Positions 35,032 to 45,753 of a stretch of DNA of 64,000 nucleotides are shown here, piece after piece. The notes under the pieces are model-generated. The model did no database searches and had not been told where the DNA came from. It was given only the letters and a program-made list of their open reading frames with translations. Numbering within the stretch: the stretch's first letter is position 1; each line of letters opens with the position of its first letter. Origin of the DNA: Helichrysum umbraculigerum (lineage: Eukaryota; Streptophyta; Magnoliopsida; Asterales; Asteraceae); the NCBI GenBank assembly GCA_949592205.1, contig CATIUR010000001.1, positions 313,934,250-313,998,249 on the forward strand, in the 5' to 3' direction. Made by a program: the position numbers and the translations under genes.

Positions 35032-36798
35032 CAACCACCTCCTCACCATTTTAAATGATCTCTCACACTTCATTCATCTTTCTCTCTCTACTCTCTCTCT
35101 AAAATAGTTAGTTAGTTAATTAGGTTAGTTAAGCTATTAGATTAGTAGCTTACTTGTAACGGAGGTGCTCTGAGACTGCGGTTACGCAAGATTTGTAATA
35201 ACGCTCTGTCAGGTTTCATCTTTATCTTGTTATTTTTAATATGTTGTGCTGTTGCTATGCTTATTTAGAAATGCTTGCTAGAATTATCGCCATGCTGAGC
35301 TGAACAAATCTGTGTTTGCTATGATAGTCGCTATGCTAGGGTAGTTATGCTTTAATCATGCCGTTACTCTGTCTGTATGCTGTTAAAATATATTTGAATC
35401 TATGAAATGAATCTCCATTGTTTATCTATCCAACTTATGCTGTGGTTAGTAACTTACTACTAAGAACTTGACCAACTTCTAATAGTACGCCGCTAATTAT
35501 TCTGTGTCTAATGATCGTTGAACTCGACATGGCCGGTGTTCTCCTGGTTGAAATAGGACCGGAGGGAGACACAGAGCGTAGGATTAGAGATAGATTAGAT
35601 CCATTTCATATAACAAATGTTTTTGAGAGAACTTTCGGAACATTTGTGACTTAAACACTTATCCAGATACTCTGCATGAAATAAGTTGATCCTTGTATGC
35701 TGCTCTGCTGCATGTTCTTGTTTGATTGTTGCTTTAGGGTTTGCATACTAGTATCACTTATGCTATTGGATATATGATTAGGTTTTCAGATATATGTTGA
35801 TTGCATACACCAGTTTAACATGCATAGAATAGTTATGATGATTTATATGATATAATGATGAACAATTTAATTAGCCGTTAGACCCGACCATCCGAACTTG
35901 TTCCGGTAGGAAACCCCTGTTCATGTTCTTGTTTATTCAACAATTCATGCCATGATTCGGATATCTCAAATGTCCCATATTGGGGAACAAGACTCGAGGA
36001 TGGTTGCTGGTTAAATTGGTTTCTAGATTAGGGACAACTTCCAGTGTAGTTTACATTCCATAGCTGTTATCTTAGTGACATGTTATTTATCTGATTGCGG
36101 ACAACTCTACGTTAGATAGATAATAGGCTAGTAGCTGTGGCTCATTAGGAAGTATAATCTGTCTAGGATAGACAACAAGGACCTTTCAAATGAAGCAACG
36201 GAAATACCGTAAAACAGCCCAGTACCTGGTATAGCATTGGAAACACCTCTGGTGTAGTACAAACACGTGGAAGCCATGGAAAGGTTGTAGGTAGATTACT
36301 TTGTACCTCATTGATTGTTCCGAGTACGTCTGCTAAATCTTGCACCCGTCATCATAACTAAGGCCCTAACCAAAATAACTACCCCTAAATAGCATACATC
36401 ACTGTCATAGTAAACACACGCGTTTAACCTATAGTTCTCGTAGCCACCTCACCTCACCTCACCTCCCTTACCTTAGTTTAGTATTTAATTTTAAATTAGG
36501 TAGTTAATTAGAAAACAAAACAAAACCCCTATCAACTCTTGATAAAACCCAGCTAAATTATGAAGGATAATTGATAACCTAGATCCCATGCCCGTTGTAG
36601 TTTGAAGAACGACCCTAGGTCATACCTATCGCTATACTCACCCATAGCTTTAGTATACTTAGGCCCAGCAAAATATAAAATATAAAAAACTCCACTGACC
36701 CTCGTCCGACCTGTTTGGTCAAGTCCTTCAACGACGAGGACGGTTCCCCCTTCGTGAGAAATGTGAGCTAAAAAAACCGACCGTTCGGTCGCCGTCAT

Positions 36799-37266
36799 GG
36801 AGGCTCTCTTGAATGCAACTCCGGTAATCGGGAAGCTTTGTAGGCTGAGTTCTTCATCAGGAGTTTGTCTCTAAGCTCTGGGTGTTGTTTTGATAAAGCA
36901 ATAGTTTTCTCGATGTTTAGCAGAGCGTCGAGTCGAGGTGAGACAAAAGGTTTAGAGGGGTCTATGACAGAGGCTATAATCCTTTCCATAGTTATGCCGA
37001 ATCCTGCATCATATGGTTCATCACTAGGTGGATCATCATCTGATTCATTATCTGACAGGGGAATAGTGTTCTCGATCTGCATGATTTCTTCTGTCGGGTA
37101 GTGAGAATCAGGTAAGCTGTGATGCGGTGGGGTGGATTGGTATAAGTCCTCCTCTTCTTCTTCAGGGTCTTCTTCCATTTCTTCTTCGGATTCCTCCATT
37201 TCTTCTTGTTCAGTTTCAGCTTCTTCCTCCATTTCTTCCGGTTCTGACTTATCTGGCTCAGAATCT
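36799..37266 (-). pseudogene. Element C, acidic region after protease (left fragment)
   Basis: Minus-strand frame read from 37266 down to 36799, strongly acidic (EEEMEEDPEEEEED), then a TIALSKQHPELRDKLL-type block. It continues in frame from the Gag-protease piece at 47226-48982 once element D and one copy of its AATCT duplication are set aside. At 36798 it runs straight into the end of the right LTR of A, and its own RT, integrase and 3' LTR are not seen to the left. Confidence 0.7.
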
Positions 37267-38759
37267 TGATGAACGCCGAAATGTACTAGATTATAGTACT
37301 AATTACACCTTTGTTTAATTGAATTCTTATGCATTTTGTGTGAATAAGATACTGATTTCGTTCATATTTGCATTTAGAAGTTTATTGGAGCTTGAATCGG
37401 AAAAGAATTAGAAAACGAGCTAATATTGAAGAAAAGAAGTAATGTCTTGAAGCTAGGAAAAGAAAAGAGAAGCAATTCACAAGAAAAAATGAGATTTCAC
37501 ATCCATCCGCCGGATGAAACATCAATACGCCAGATGGATTGAGTGAACCGGGCTGCCAGACCGCGGGCCGAGCCTGCTGGGCTTTTCACATCCATCCGGC
37601 GGATGGAAAATCCATCCGGCGGATGGATCAATTCGACAGAATACTTAAAACCCTAAATTAATCTCATTTTTTAGGGTTATCACACACACTTTTTCTCCAG
37701 CCGATTTTCAGTCATTCCAACACTAATTCCAGAGCATTTTGAAGGTGAAGAAAGCAAGAGGAATCAAGTGTTTTCTATTGTTCATTCATTTCTTCGGTTT
37801 TCGGTTCGAATACGTTATTCCTTTTCATTTGATTATGATTTCGGTTTCATTTTCATTTCTGAGTTTCTGTAATGTTATGACTGGCTAAACTATTTATGTA
37901 TTTGCTTAGATGATGATACTTAGATGATGGTTTGATTGTTGATTTGCAAAAGATATTGGATTTTATGAATGTTTATGTGTTTATTTGACGATCCTTGGTT
38001 ATTATTTGATTATTAGTTATTACCTAACGTGGTTTTCTAATTGATTGAGATTGAGTTCCTTTTGATTATAAAATTATTGATGATTGTTGATTTCGGTTGG
38101 TAATTATCACTAAACGTATTGAGTTTGATAGGTTAGGGTTCATGATCGGTAATAATTTTTAATGAACGAGATAGCTATTATTAGCTACAGACTTTGTTGA
38201 TTCAAGTCGCAAAAGTAAATCACATAAACGGCGTAGGTTTAATTTAGAACACAATTCGGTGGGCAACGTTTGTGAACAACTAGCGTGTTGAAAATGACCT
38301 TGTGTCTTTCTTAATTGTGTTAGATTACTTACCTCGGAAAGGGGGTTATCTTATTAGTTATGTCGCAATAAAATCCATTGTTTGAGCAAATCGATAAATT
38401 GATAACCGGATTCTAAGGAAAGTAATCTAAGTGAATACATTTCTTCCACCATTTGAATCAAGTATTTGGTTTGATTAATTGTTTTATTAATTATTTCATT
38501 TTAATTAAGTTTTAATTAATTATTTATATTTTATAATTGATTGTCAATTGTTCGAACGGAACTAAAACGTCCCCTTCTTATATAGTGCTTTAATTATTTG
38601 TAACAATTTCCGCTTTATTTGAATCGACATCTGTTCCTCGTGTTCGATCCGGACTTACCGAACTATACTATTATGCGATCGGGTATTCTTGCCTGAGTTG
38701 TGTATTAGCAAGTAAGGTAATTTCCATTTCAAAACTAAAGCCCCGTTTACACGACATCA
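37267..38759 (+). repeat. 5' LTR of element D
   Basis: 1,493 bp, TG..CA. Two copies of the palindrome CCATCCGGCGGATGG at 37592-37606 and 37612-37626, with an imperfect copy at about 37503-37516. The 3' LTR has only one perfect copy, which explains most of the length difference. Confidence 0.93.
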
Positions 38760-38765
38760 AGTTTT

Positions 38766-38783
38766 TGGCGCCGCTGTCGGGGA
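38766..38783 (+). other. Primer binding site of element D (tRNA-Asp type)
   Basis: TGGCGCCGCTGTCGGGGA, six bases after the LTR end, is the best match in the window to the Athila tRNA-Asp primer site. Confidence 0.88.
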
Positions 38784-38980
38784 ACGGTTTGATTCGATTC
38801 TATAATTCGGAATTTGTTTAATTGTCTATTTGTTTTATTTGTGAATTATTTATTGTTTGTTATTTTTGTTTATACTTTTTTCTGATAGTCAACAGTTGTG
38901 AATATTATATTAAGTTACTCTGTTTAGGGATACCTAAGTAGCTTGTTCTACTGACTTGATAATATTCTTGCAGGGAGTAT

Positions 38981-41900
38981 ATGACCCGAACAACAGAACC
39001 CAACCTAACCGTTCCATTCGCAGAACCCGAACGTACATTTCATCAAAGAAGACGCGCTTCTTCTGCACCGCCTAATTCACCGATACTCAACCCATTTTCT
39101 GACGAAGAGTTCGAGGTGTTTAATAATAATCTTTACACCCCGCTAGCCTTCAATTACGATTCGGATTTCGAGGGCGAGTACGGAAAGTATCGCATTAGAC
39201 CACCAACCGAATACCCCAGCGATCAATCGGAACCAGAGTTTGAAATGGCGGACGACATTGCAAACATGACCATCGAGGAGTATTCAAGCCGAATGCGCAC
39301 CGACCTTGGCCCAGGAGTAGTAAGGCTCGCTATTGCGCGAGAAGTGGAGTTCGAAATCAAGGGACAATTCCTCAAGGAGCTTAGAGAGATTCCTTTCCGA
39401 GGAGAAGACACGGAAGATGCTAACGAGCACGTTGAGAAAGTCCTGGAGATCGCCGATATGTTCAACGTTCCCAACATTACACGCAATCATGTCATTCTCC
39501 GAGTGTTCCCAATAACACTAAAGGGAGCCGCAAAACGATGGATTTTGAATGAACCAGCCGGATCCATCACCACGTGGGAAGATCTTCGCACGAAATTTCT
39601 TAAGATGTACTGCCCACCATCCAAAACGTCAAAGATGATCGACGAGATTAGAAATTTCAAGCAAGACATCGATGAGTCACTTCACCAAGCGAGGGAAAGG
39701 TACAAAGACTTGATGCATAAGTGCCCACAGCACGATCTAAATGACCAACAAATCGTTATGGTATTCTACAAGGGAATGGATCCTGCCACAAGACAGCAAC
39801 TTGATGCACAAGGATCTATTCCAAAGAAGGTTCCTAGGGAAGCCTTAGAGGCCATTCATGATCAAGCCAAGCATTCTCAACTTTGGGACGATGGCACCTC
39901 TCGGCGAAAGAGGTCAGTAAGCAATGATGATGGTCTCGCAGCCATCACTGCCAAGCTTGATAGCATGGGAAGAGACATAAAGAAGGTAACCGAGACGGTC
40001 CATGCAATCCAAGTAGGATGTGACAACTGTGGAGGAACACATTTGGTCAAGGATTGCCCCAAAATGGATTCGGGAGAAAAAAATGAGGAAGTTAAATTTG
40101 GAGAAGCTCAAGGAACCTATCTCCAAGGTGGTGGAACCTTTTTCCGACGACCATACCAAGAGGAAGGTCACCAGTTTCGCCAAGCTCAGCCTGGTCTTTT
40201 CACTAAGGAGCAACCGGCTGCATCTGTTCCCGAGAAGAAAACCAATTTGGAGGAGATGATGGGAAAGTTTTTGGTCACTAATGAGAAATTTATTGCTAGT
40301 TCTGGACAACGGATGGATACTACCGAAGCTTTAGTACGTAATCAAGGTGCCGCAATCAAGCAAATTTACGGGACCGTTTCTAACATAGCTAAGGTTCTCC
40401 AAGAAAGGTTTCCGGGAACTCTACCAGGATTCACCGAAACCAACCCACGAGATCAAGCAAAAGCAGTTACCACGAGAAGTGGGAAGGTTTATGAGGACCC
40501 TAATTTTGCTAAGAATCCCGTGTCTGAGCTTGTGCTGGAAAAGGAAAAGGAAGCGGAGATTGTCAAAAGTCCTAAGGTGGACATGAAGGCTGATCAAATT
40601 GCTAGGGATAAGCAATATGCAAAGGATCATGCACCACCCCCGCCATACCCTGCAGCTATGAGAAGAGGAAAGGATGAAGCTCATTACCACCAATTTCTAG
40701 TATATTTGAAGCAGCTTCATATCAACATCCCATTTGTGGAAGCTATTGCCCAAATGCCTAAGTATGCGAAATACTTGAAGGAGCTTTTGACCAATAAAAG
40801 CAAGTTGGCGGAGGCAACCACTGTAACGATGAATGAGAGATGCTCAGCTATGATGCAAAACAAGCTACCACCAAAAATGAAGGATCCAGGGAGTATCACT
40901 ATTCCCTGTCTGATTGGTAAATTGGACATTGCAAATGTACTAGCGGATCTTGGAGCTAGCATATCCATTATACCTTATACTATGTATGCTAGACTTGGGT
41001 TAGGAGAACCTAAGGCCGTCCAAATGTGCATCGAGTTAGCTGACCGCTCTGTTCAGTACCCAAGAGGGATGGTCGAGAACGTCTTAGTCAAGGTCAATAA
41101 GTTTGTGTTCCCCTGTGACTTTGTGATTCTTGACATGGTTGAAGATCCCAAGGTGCCAATTATTCTAGGAAGACCCTTCCTAGCCACTTCCAGAGCGTTG
41201 ATTGATGTTTTTGATAGGAAAATCACCATGAGAGTAGGGGATGAAAAAGTGGTATTCAATGTGAATGAATCTATGCAATATCCTGCCTCAGTGGATGATA
41301 CTTGTTACTTTGCTAGTGCGAGAGAACTGTCTGACGATGACGAGTTTTTGCAAAGTTTGAAGGATGACGAAGATTTAGATCCGATGATTCTTGAAGGATG
41401 GACGGGAAGCCTCGAGGCAATTCGTGATATTGAAGAGTTCGATAAATTGCTCGAGGATATTGAGACAACATGCGAGAAGGAGTTAGAAAACGAAGGAGTT
41501 AAATTAAGGGAGAGCGTAGAGTCAACTTTGACAAATGGAATTTCAATTAAAAATGAGACGCGAATTACTATGCATGGTATTCCATGTTCAAGAGAGGAGT
41601 TGTCTGCGGTTAAATCCTCATTTGAAGAGCATCCTAAGTTAGAGTTGAAAGAGCTACCTGCTCATCTGGAATATGCATACTTGCAAGGGAAATCCGATCT
41701 GCCGGTAATCATTTCTGCACATCTTTCAACAAAGGAAAAGGAAAGCCTATTGAAGGTTCTTAAGGTGCACAAGCAGGCTATCGCATGGACGATTAGTGAT
41801 ATCAAAGGAATAAGCCCTTCATACTGCACTCACAAGATTCTTATGGAATCCGATTTCAAGCCAGTGGTGCAACCCTTGAGGCGTTTAAACCCAAAGGTAA

Positions 41901-43072
41901 CGGATGTGATGAGAAAAGAAATTATCAAGTTACTAGACTCCGGGTTGATATACCCAATTTCCGACAGTCCATGGGTAAGCCCCATTCATGTTGTACCAAA
42001 GAAGGGAGGTATGACGGTGGTAGCCAATGAAAAGAATGAGTTGATCCCCACGAGAACCGTCACTGGGTGGAGAGTTTGTATTGATTACAGAAAATTGAAC
42101 GATGCTACGCACAAGAATCACTTTCCCTTACCATTCATTGATCAAATGCTCGAGCGTTTAGCCGGAAAGGAATATTACTGCTTTGTAGATGGTTTTTCCG
42201 GATACTTTCAGATTCCAATAGATGCGAACGATCAAGATAAGACCACATTCACCTGTCCATTTGGAACATTTGAATATAGAAGGATGCCATTCGGGCTGTG
42301 TAATGCACCCGCAACATTCCAAAGGTGTATGATGGCAATTTTTCATGACATGATTGAAGACAGCATGGAGATATTTATGGATGATTTCTCCGTCTTCGGG
42401 AACTCTTTTGATGAGTGTTTGGAAAATTTGGAGAAAATGTTGCAAAGATGTGAGAGTTCGAATATTGTGCTAAACTGGGAGAAATGCCATTTCATGGTCC
42501 GAGAAGGGATCGTGTTAGGACACAAGATTTCGAGTGTAGGAATCGAGGTGGACAAGGCTAAGGTCGAGGCAATAGAAAAGTTGCCACCTCCAACGAATGT
42601 CAAGGGTATACGAAGCTTCTTGGGGCATGCCGGATTTTATCTCCGTTTTATTAAGGATTTTTCCAAGATAGCTCGGCCGATGAACAAACTGTTAGAGAAG
42701 GAAGCTAAGTTTGAATTCTCCAAGGAATGTCTTGATGCATTCAATCTTTTGAGGGAAAAATTAGTATCTGCACCCATCATGATTAGTCCGAATTGGGACC
42801 TTCCATTCGAACTAATGTGCGACGCTAGTGATTATGTTGTAGGAGCGGTGTTAGGTCAACGGGTTGACAAGAAGTTTCAACCTATTTACTATGCTAGCAA
42901 AACCTTGACAAATGCGCAAGAGAATTACACTACAACAGAAAAGGAATTGATTGCAATTGTTTTTGCCTTTGATGAGTTCCGATCTTATTTGATTCTATCG
43001 AAGACTGTAGTCGTTACCGATCATTCAGCGTTGAGGTATTTGTTTAGCAAGCAAGATGCGAAACCAAGATAG
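38981..43072 (+). CDS. Gag-protease-RT-RNase H polyprotein of Athila element D (ends at a premature TAG)
   Basis: 1,363 codons from ATG 38981. Domains in order: an N-terminal region; the capsid-type gag domain (about 110-310, with GAAKRWILNEPAGSITTWEDL and YCPPSK); one zinc knuckle CDNCGGTHLVKDC at about 346-358; the aspartic protease with DLGAS near 657 and IILGRPFL; RT with CIDYRKLN near 1032 and FMDDFSVFG near 1132; RNase H with MCDASDYVVGAVLGQ near 1278 and TDHSALRYL. Gag and pol are one frame, as usual for Athila. The TAG at 43070 lies at the RNase H end, and the same frame continues with the expected sequence, so this is a nonsense mutation rather than the normal end. The polyprotein would form particles and make the cDNA. 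Confidence 0.92.
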   Translation: MTRTTEPNLTVPFAEPERTFHQRRRASSAPPNSPILNPFSDEEFEVFNNNLYTPLAFNYDSDFEGEYGKYRIRPPTEYPSDQSEPEFEMADDIANMTIEEYSSRMRTDLGPGVVRLAIAREVEFEIKGQFLKELREIPFRGEDTEDANEHVEKVLEIADMFNVPNITRNHVILRVFPITLKGAAKRWILNEPAGSITTWEDLRTKFLKMYCPPSKTSKMIDEIRNFKQDIDESLHQARERYKDLMHKCPQHDLNDQQIVMVFYKGMDPATRQQLDAQGSIPKKVPREALEAIHDQAKHSQLWDDGTSRRKRSVSNDDGLAAITAKLDSMGRDIKKVTETVHAIQVGCDNCGGTHLVKDCPKMDSGEKNEEVKFGEAQGTYLQGGGTFFRRPYQEEGHQFRQAQPGLFTKEQPAASVPEKKTNLEEMMGKFLVTNEKFIASSGQRMDTTEALVRNQGAAIKQIYGTVSNIAKVLQERFPGTLPGFTETNPRDQAKAVTTRSGKVYEDPNFAKNPVSELVLEKEKEAEIVKSPKVDMKADQIARDKQYAKDHAPPPPYPAAMRRGKDEAHYHQFLVYLKQLHINIPFVEAIAQMPKYAKYLKELLTNKSKLAEATTVTMNERCSAMMQNKLPPKMKDPGSITIPCLIGKLDIANVLADLGASISIIPYTMYARLGLGEPKAVQMCIELADRSVQYPRGMVENVLVKVNKFVFPCDFVILDMVEDPKVPIILGRPFLATSRALIDVFDRKITMRVGDEKVVFNVNESMQYPASVDDTCYFASARELSDDDEFLQSLKDDEDLDPMILEGWTGSLEAIRDIEEFDKLLEDIETTCEKELENEGVKLRESVESTLTNGISIKNETRITMHGIPCSREELSAVKSSFEEHPKLELKELPAHLEYAYLQGKSDLPVIISAHLSTKEKESLLKVLKVHKQAIAWTISDIKGISPSYCTHKILMESDFKPVVQPLRRLNPKVTDVMRKEIIKLLDSGLIYPISDSPWVSPIHVVPKKGGMTVVANEKNELIPTRTVTGWRVCIDYRKLNDATHKNHFPLPFIDQMLERLAGKEYYCFVDGFSGYFQIPIDANDQDKTTFTCPFGTFEYRRMPFGLCNAPATFQRCMMAIFHDMIEDSMEIFMDDFSVFGNSFDECLENLEKMLQRCESSNIVLNWEKCHFMVREGIVLGHKISSVGIEVDKAKVEAIEKLPPPTNVKGIRSFLGHAGFYLRFIKDFSKIARPMNKLLEKEAKFEFSKECLDAFNLLREKLVSAPIMISPNWDLPFELMCDASDYVVGAVLGQRVDKKFQPIYYASKTLTNAQENYTTTEKELIAIVFAFDEFRSYLILSKTVVVTDHSALRYLFSKQDAKPR

Positions 43073-44537
43073 CTAAGATGGATTCTTTTGCTGCAGGAAT
43101 TCGATATCGAAATTCGCAACAAGAAAGGTGCTGAGAATTTAGCCGCTGATCACCTTTCAAGATTGGAAAATCCGGAGTTAGAAAAGTTGGATGAATTGGA
43201 AATTCAGGACAATTTTCCTGATGAGAGTTTGATGAAGTTAATTATGAGTGAACTTCCATGGTTTGCTGATTACGCTAATTTTTTAGTTACAAAAACTCTT
43301 CCCACTGAGATGAATTATAACGAAAGAAAGAGATTTTTCTTGGCCTTGCGACATTACTTTTGGGAAGACCCGTTTTTGTTTAGGGAGTGTGCTGATGGTA
43401 TGGTGAGAATGTGCGTTCATAGAGAAGAATGCACAAGTATTTTAAGTCAGTGTCACAACGGTCCTACGGGAGGACATAATGGGCCATCATATACAGCCAG
43501 AAAGGTGTTTAAAGCAGGATTTTATTGGCCATCCTAGATACAAGGATGCGTACGAGTTTGTAAAGGAATGCGATGCTAACCAACGAACGGGAAGAATCTC
43601 TAAAAGATATGAGATGCCACAAAACCCTATCATGGTTAGCGAAATTTTTGATGTTTGGGGGATAGATTTTATGGGACCATTTTCACCAAGCAACGGAAAC
43701 AAGTATATCATAGTGGTTGTTGATTATGTCTCGAAGTGGGCGGAAGAAAAAGCATTACCTACTAATGACGCACAAGTGGTGATTAAGTTCCTTAAACAAT
43801 TGTTTTCGAGATTTGGAACACCTAAGGCGTTGATTAGTGATCGTGGAACGCATTTTGCAAATGCTCAATTGGAGAGAGTTTTGAAGAAGTATGGAGTCAA
43901 TCATAAGTTTTCCACTGCTTATCATCCACAGACCAGTGGACAAGTTGAAGTGACTAATCGTGGTTTGAAGCGTATTCTAGAGCGTTCAATTGATGGAAAT
44001 CCGAAAGATTGGTCAAATAAACTAGATGATACATTATGGGCCGCAAGGACAGCTTTTAAAACGTCCATTGGAACTAGGCCCTACCGACTCGTTTATGGGA
44101 AAGCTTGACACCTGCCATTTGAGTTGGAACACAAGGCGTACTGGGCACTGAAGCACTGCAATCTCGATGATCATGCGGTAGGGAAAGAACAATTGGCACA
44201 GTTACAGGAGTTAGAGGAGTTAAGGATAAATGCTTACGATAATGCTAGGCTGTATAAGGAGCGTACCAAGAAATGGCATGATTCGTGTTTAAAATCAAAT
44301 AATTCCTTTGAAAAAGGTGACAAGGTGCTCTTATATAGTTCTCGCCTGCATTTGTTTCCTAGAAAGTTGAAGACACGTTGGACAGGACCTTTCATAGTCG
44401 AAGAGGTTTACCCTTTTGGAGCTGTTGATTTGAAATGTCATTCTGGTACAACGTTCAACGTGAATGGAAGCCATTTGAAGAAGTACTATGGTGATGCAAG
44501 GGACTCCAAACGTGATTTGGAGATGAATCTTAATTAA
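43073..44537 (+). pseudogene. Athila integrase region of element D, with frameshift and stop
   Basis: It starts in the gag-pol frame (LRWILLLQEFDIEI) to a TAG at 43535, where a frameshift moves the reading to the next frame (43479-44108). A TGA at 44106 interrupts it, and it continues to a TAA at 44535. The zinc module is damaged: the final CxxC reads CDANQR where CDACQR is usual, so one zinc-binding Cys is Asn. The core keeps D in GIDFMGPF, D in SDRGTHF and E in SGQVEVTNRGLKR. The C-terminal region has FEKGDKVLLYSS and the GPFIV block. Confidence 0.87.
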
Positions 44538-45753
44538 GTCATGAAGAAAAATGTCGAACTTACCGACGTGATAAACAAAAGTGCTTTCGGGAGACAACCC
44601 GTTGTTTTTCTTAATTATTTATTTTGTTTTGTTTTGTGTTGATAAAGCTCATGGAAGAGGATGCTGGTTGTTGAAAGGCTTCATTGAAGATAGCTCAGGG
44701 GAGTTTCTGTTCACCTCTTTTCTATTCCCTATATTATTGTTTCTTTTTGCAATGAGGACATTGCATATTTTTAAGTGGGGGATGGGGGAAAAGAAGTATG
44801 TTTGTCCTTAAGATATGAATGGTAAATATTGGCAAATTTCAAGCTAAAGGGCATTCAATGTTAGTCATTTTTCAGCCCAAATTTTTCTTTTAAAATTGTA
44901 TTCTATGTAAAGCTTAGCAAATCTTGTAACACATTTTTGGGAATTCAAAGGATGAAATGAATTTAATTTTTAAATATTAGATAGTTCATTGTGTGATGTA
45001 TCGATAGGCAATATATTTGAAAGTTATTGAGCTATTAAGAAATTTAATGCTTAAAGTAGGAATTGTCGTAAGAGGATCTTTTAGCAAGGTATATCCTTAG
45101 TCTTAATTCTTATACGATAGCGTGTTATAATCCATAATTTTGGGATCCTAATTATCATCATTTGGGAATATACTGGGTGTTGTCTCCTCTGTTGTACGTA
45201 AGTACAGACCTGGTTTCCGTCAGTATATTTGATAAAAGAAAAATAATATAAAGAAAAGAGTACAAAGAACTCATGAATTGAAAAACCAAAGCGAAGATAT
45301 GTCGCTCTGTTGTACTGAGGTACATACCTGTCACCAATGTCTTGGTTTGAAAAATGATTGATTTAGTTGGATGCTCATTATATGGAAAATTGTGGCACGT
45401 TAGTTGTATGAGAGTATTTTGCTATTGGGAATCAAGGGTAAGGCCTGCTATAATAATACTAAGTTTAGCTCAATTTCTGAAATATAAGATTGTTTAAGTG
45501 GACAACAATATCGGTAATCTGGGTGATTTATCTTTTATGTCTAATAATAATGTAGTAGAATTTGTTTCCCTAATAGAGTTTCTTGATTGCTAAACTTTAA
45601 GGAAGAATAGATTTTAAGATAAGAATTTGGTTTGCGGAATGCTGTGTAGTATGTAAGTCCGTTTGCATTTTTGTTTGCCGTTCATATTGGAAGTTTTTAA
45701 GTTCTTAATCAATGGTCTACTTGAGGACAAGTATGATTCAAGTGGGGGATGTT
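44538..45753 (+). other. 3' noncoding region of element D with polypurine tract
   Basis: No gene seen. The GGGAGACAACCC block is at 44581-44601. A hairpin TGCAATGAGGACATTGCA (44748-44765) is followed by AAGTGGGGGATGGGGG (44773-44788). Two related stretches with CTCTGTTGTAC..GTACA..ACCTG occur at about 45187 and 45306. The final AAGTGGGGGATGTT (45740-45753) abuts the 3' LTR and is the probable polypurine tract. Confidence 0.65.

Larger units (their letters stand above)
9433..36798 (+). mobile_element. Element A: Athila-type Ty3/gypsy element, chimeric and split by copia element E
   Basis: LTR 9433-12298, tRNA-Asp-type primer site at 12305, gag remnant plus protease (12479-13708), pre-RT region to 14635, then the copia insertion E (14636-28993), then reverse transcriptase, RNase H and integrase (28999-31628), a small extra ORF (31923-32453), a 3' noncoding region and a right LTR (34374-36798). 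The FMDDFSVFG polymerase motif and the TGGCGCC primer site are Athila features. The two LTRs agree at about 96% only over the last ~230 bp, so the element is probably a recombinant. The right end abuts gag of element C; no matching target duplication is visible at the left end. Confidence 0.75.
34374..36798 (+). repeat. Right LTR of element A
   Basis: Starts TGATGACACGC after the polypurine tract, ends CGGTCGCCGTCA, 2,425 bp. TATA box at 35024-35031, CT-rich start region at 35081-35100. Upstream of the TATA box is an array of CCGTATACGG palindromes. It shares the last ~230 bp with the left LTR of A at about 96% identity, while its middle is closest to the left LTR of B. Confidence 0.75.

Noticed and set aside
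36795..37232. Separate acidic protein gene on the minus strand
   Set aside because: It is the continuation of element C after protease, cut by D and by the joint with A.
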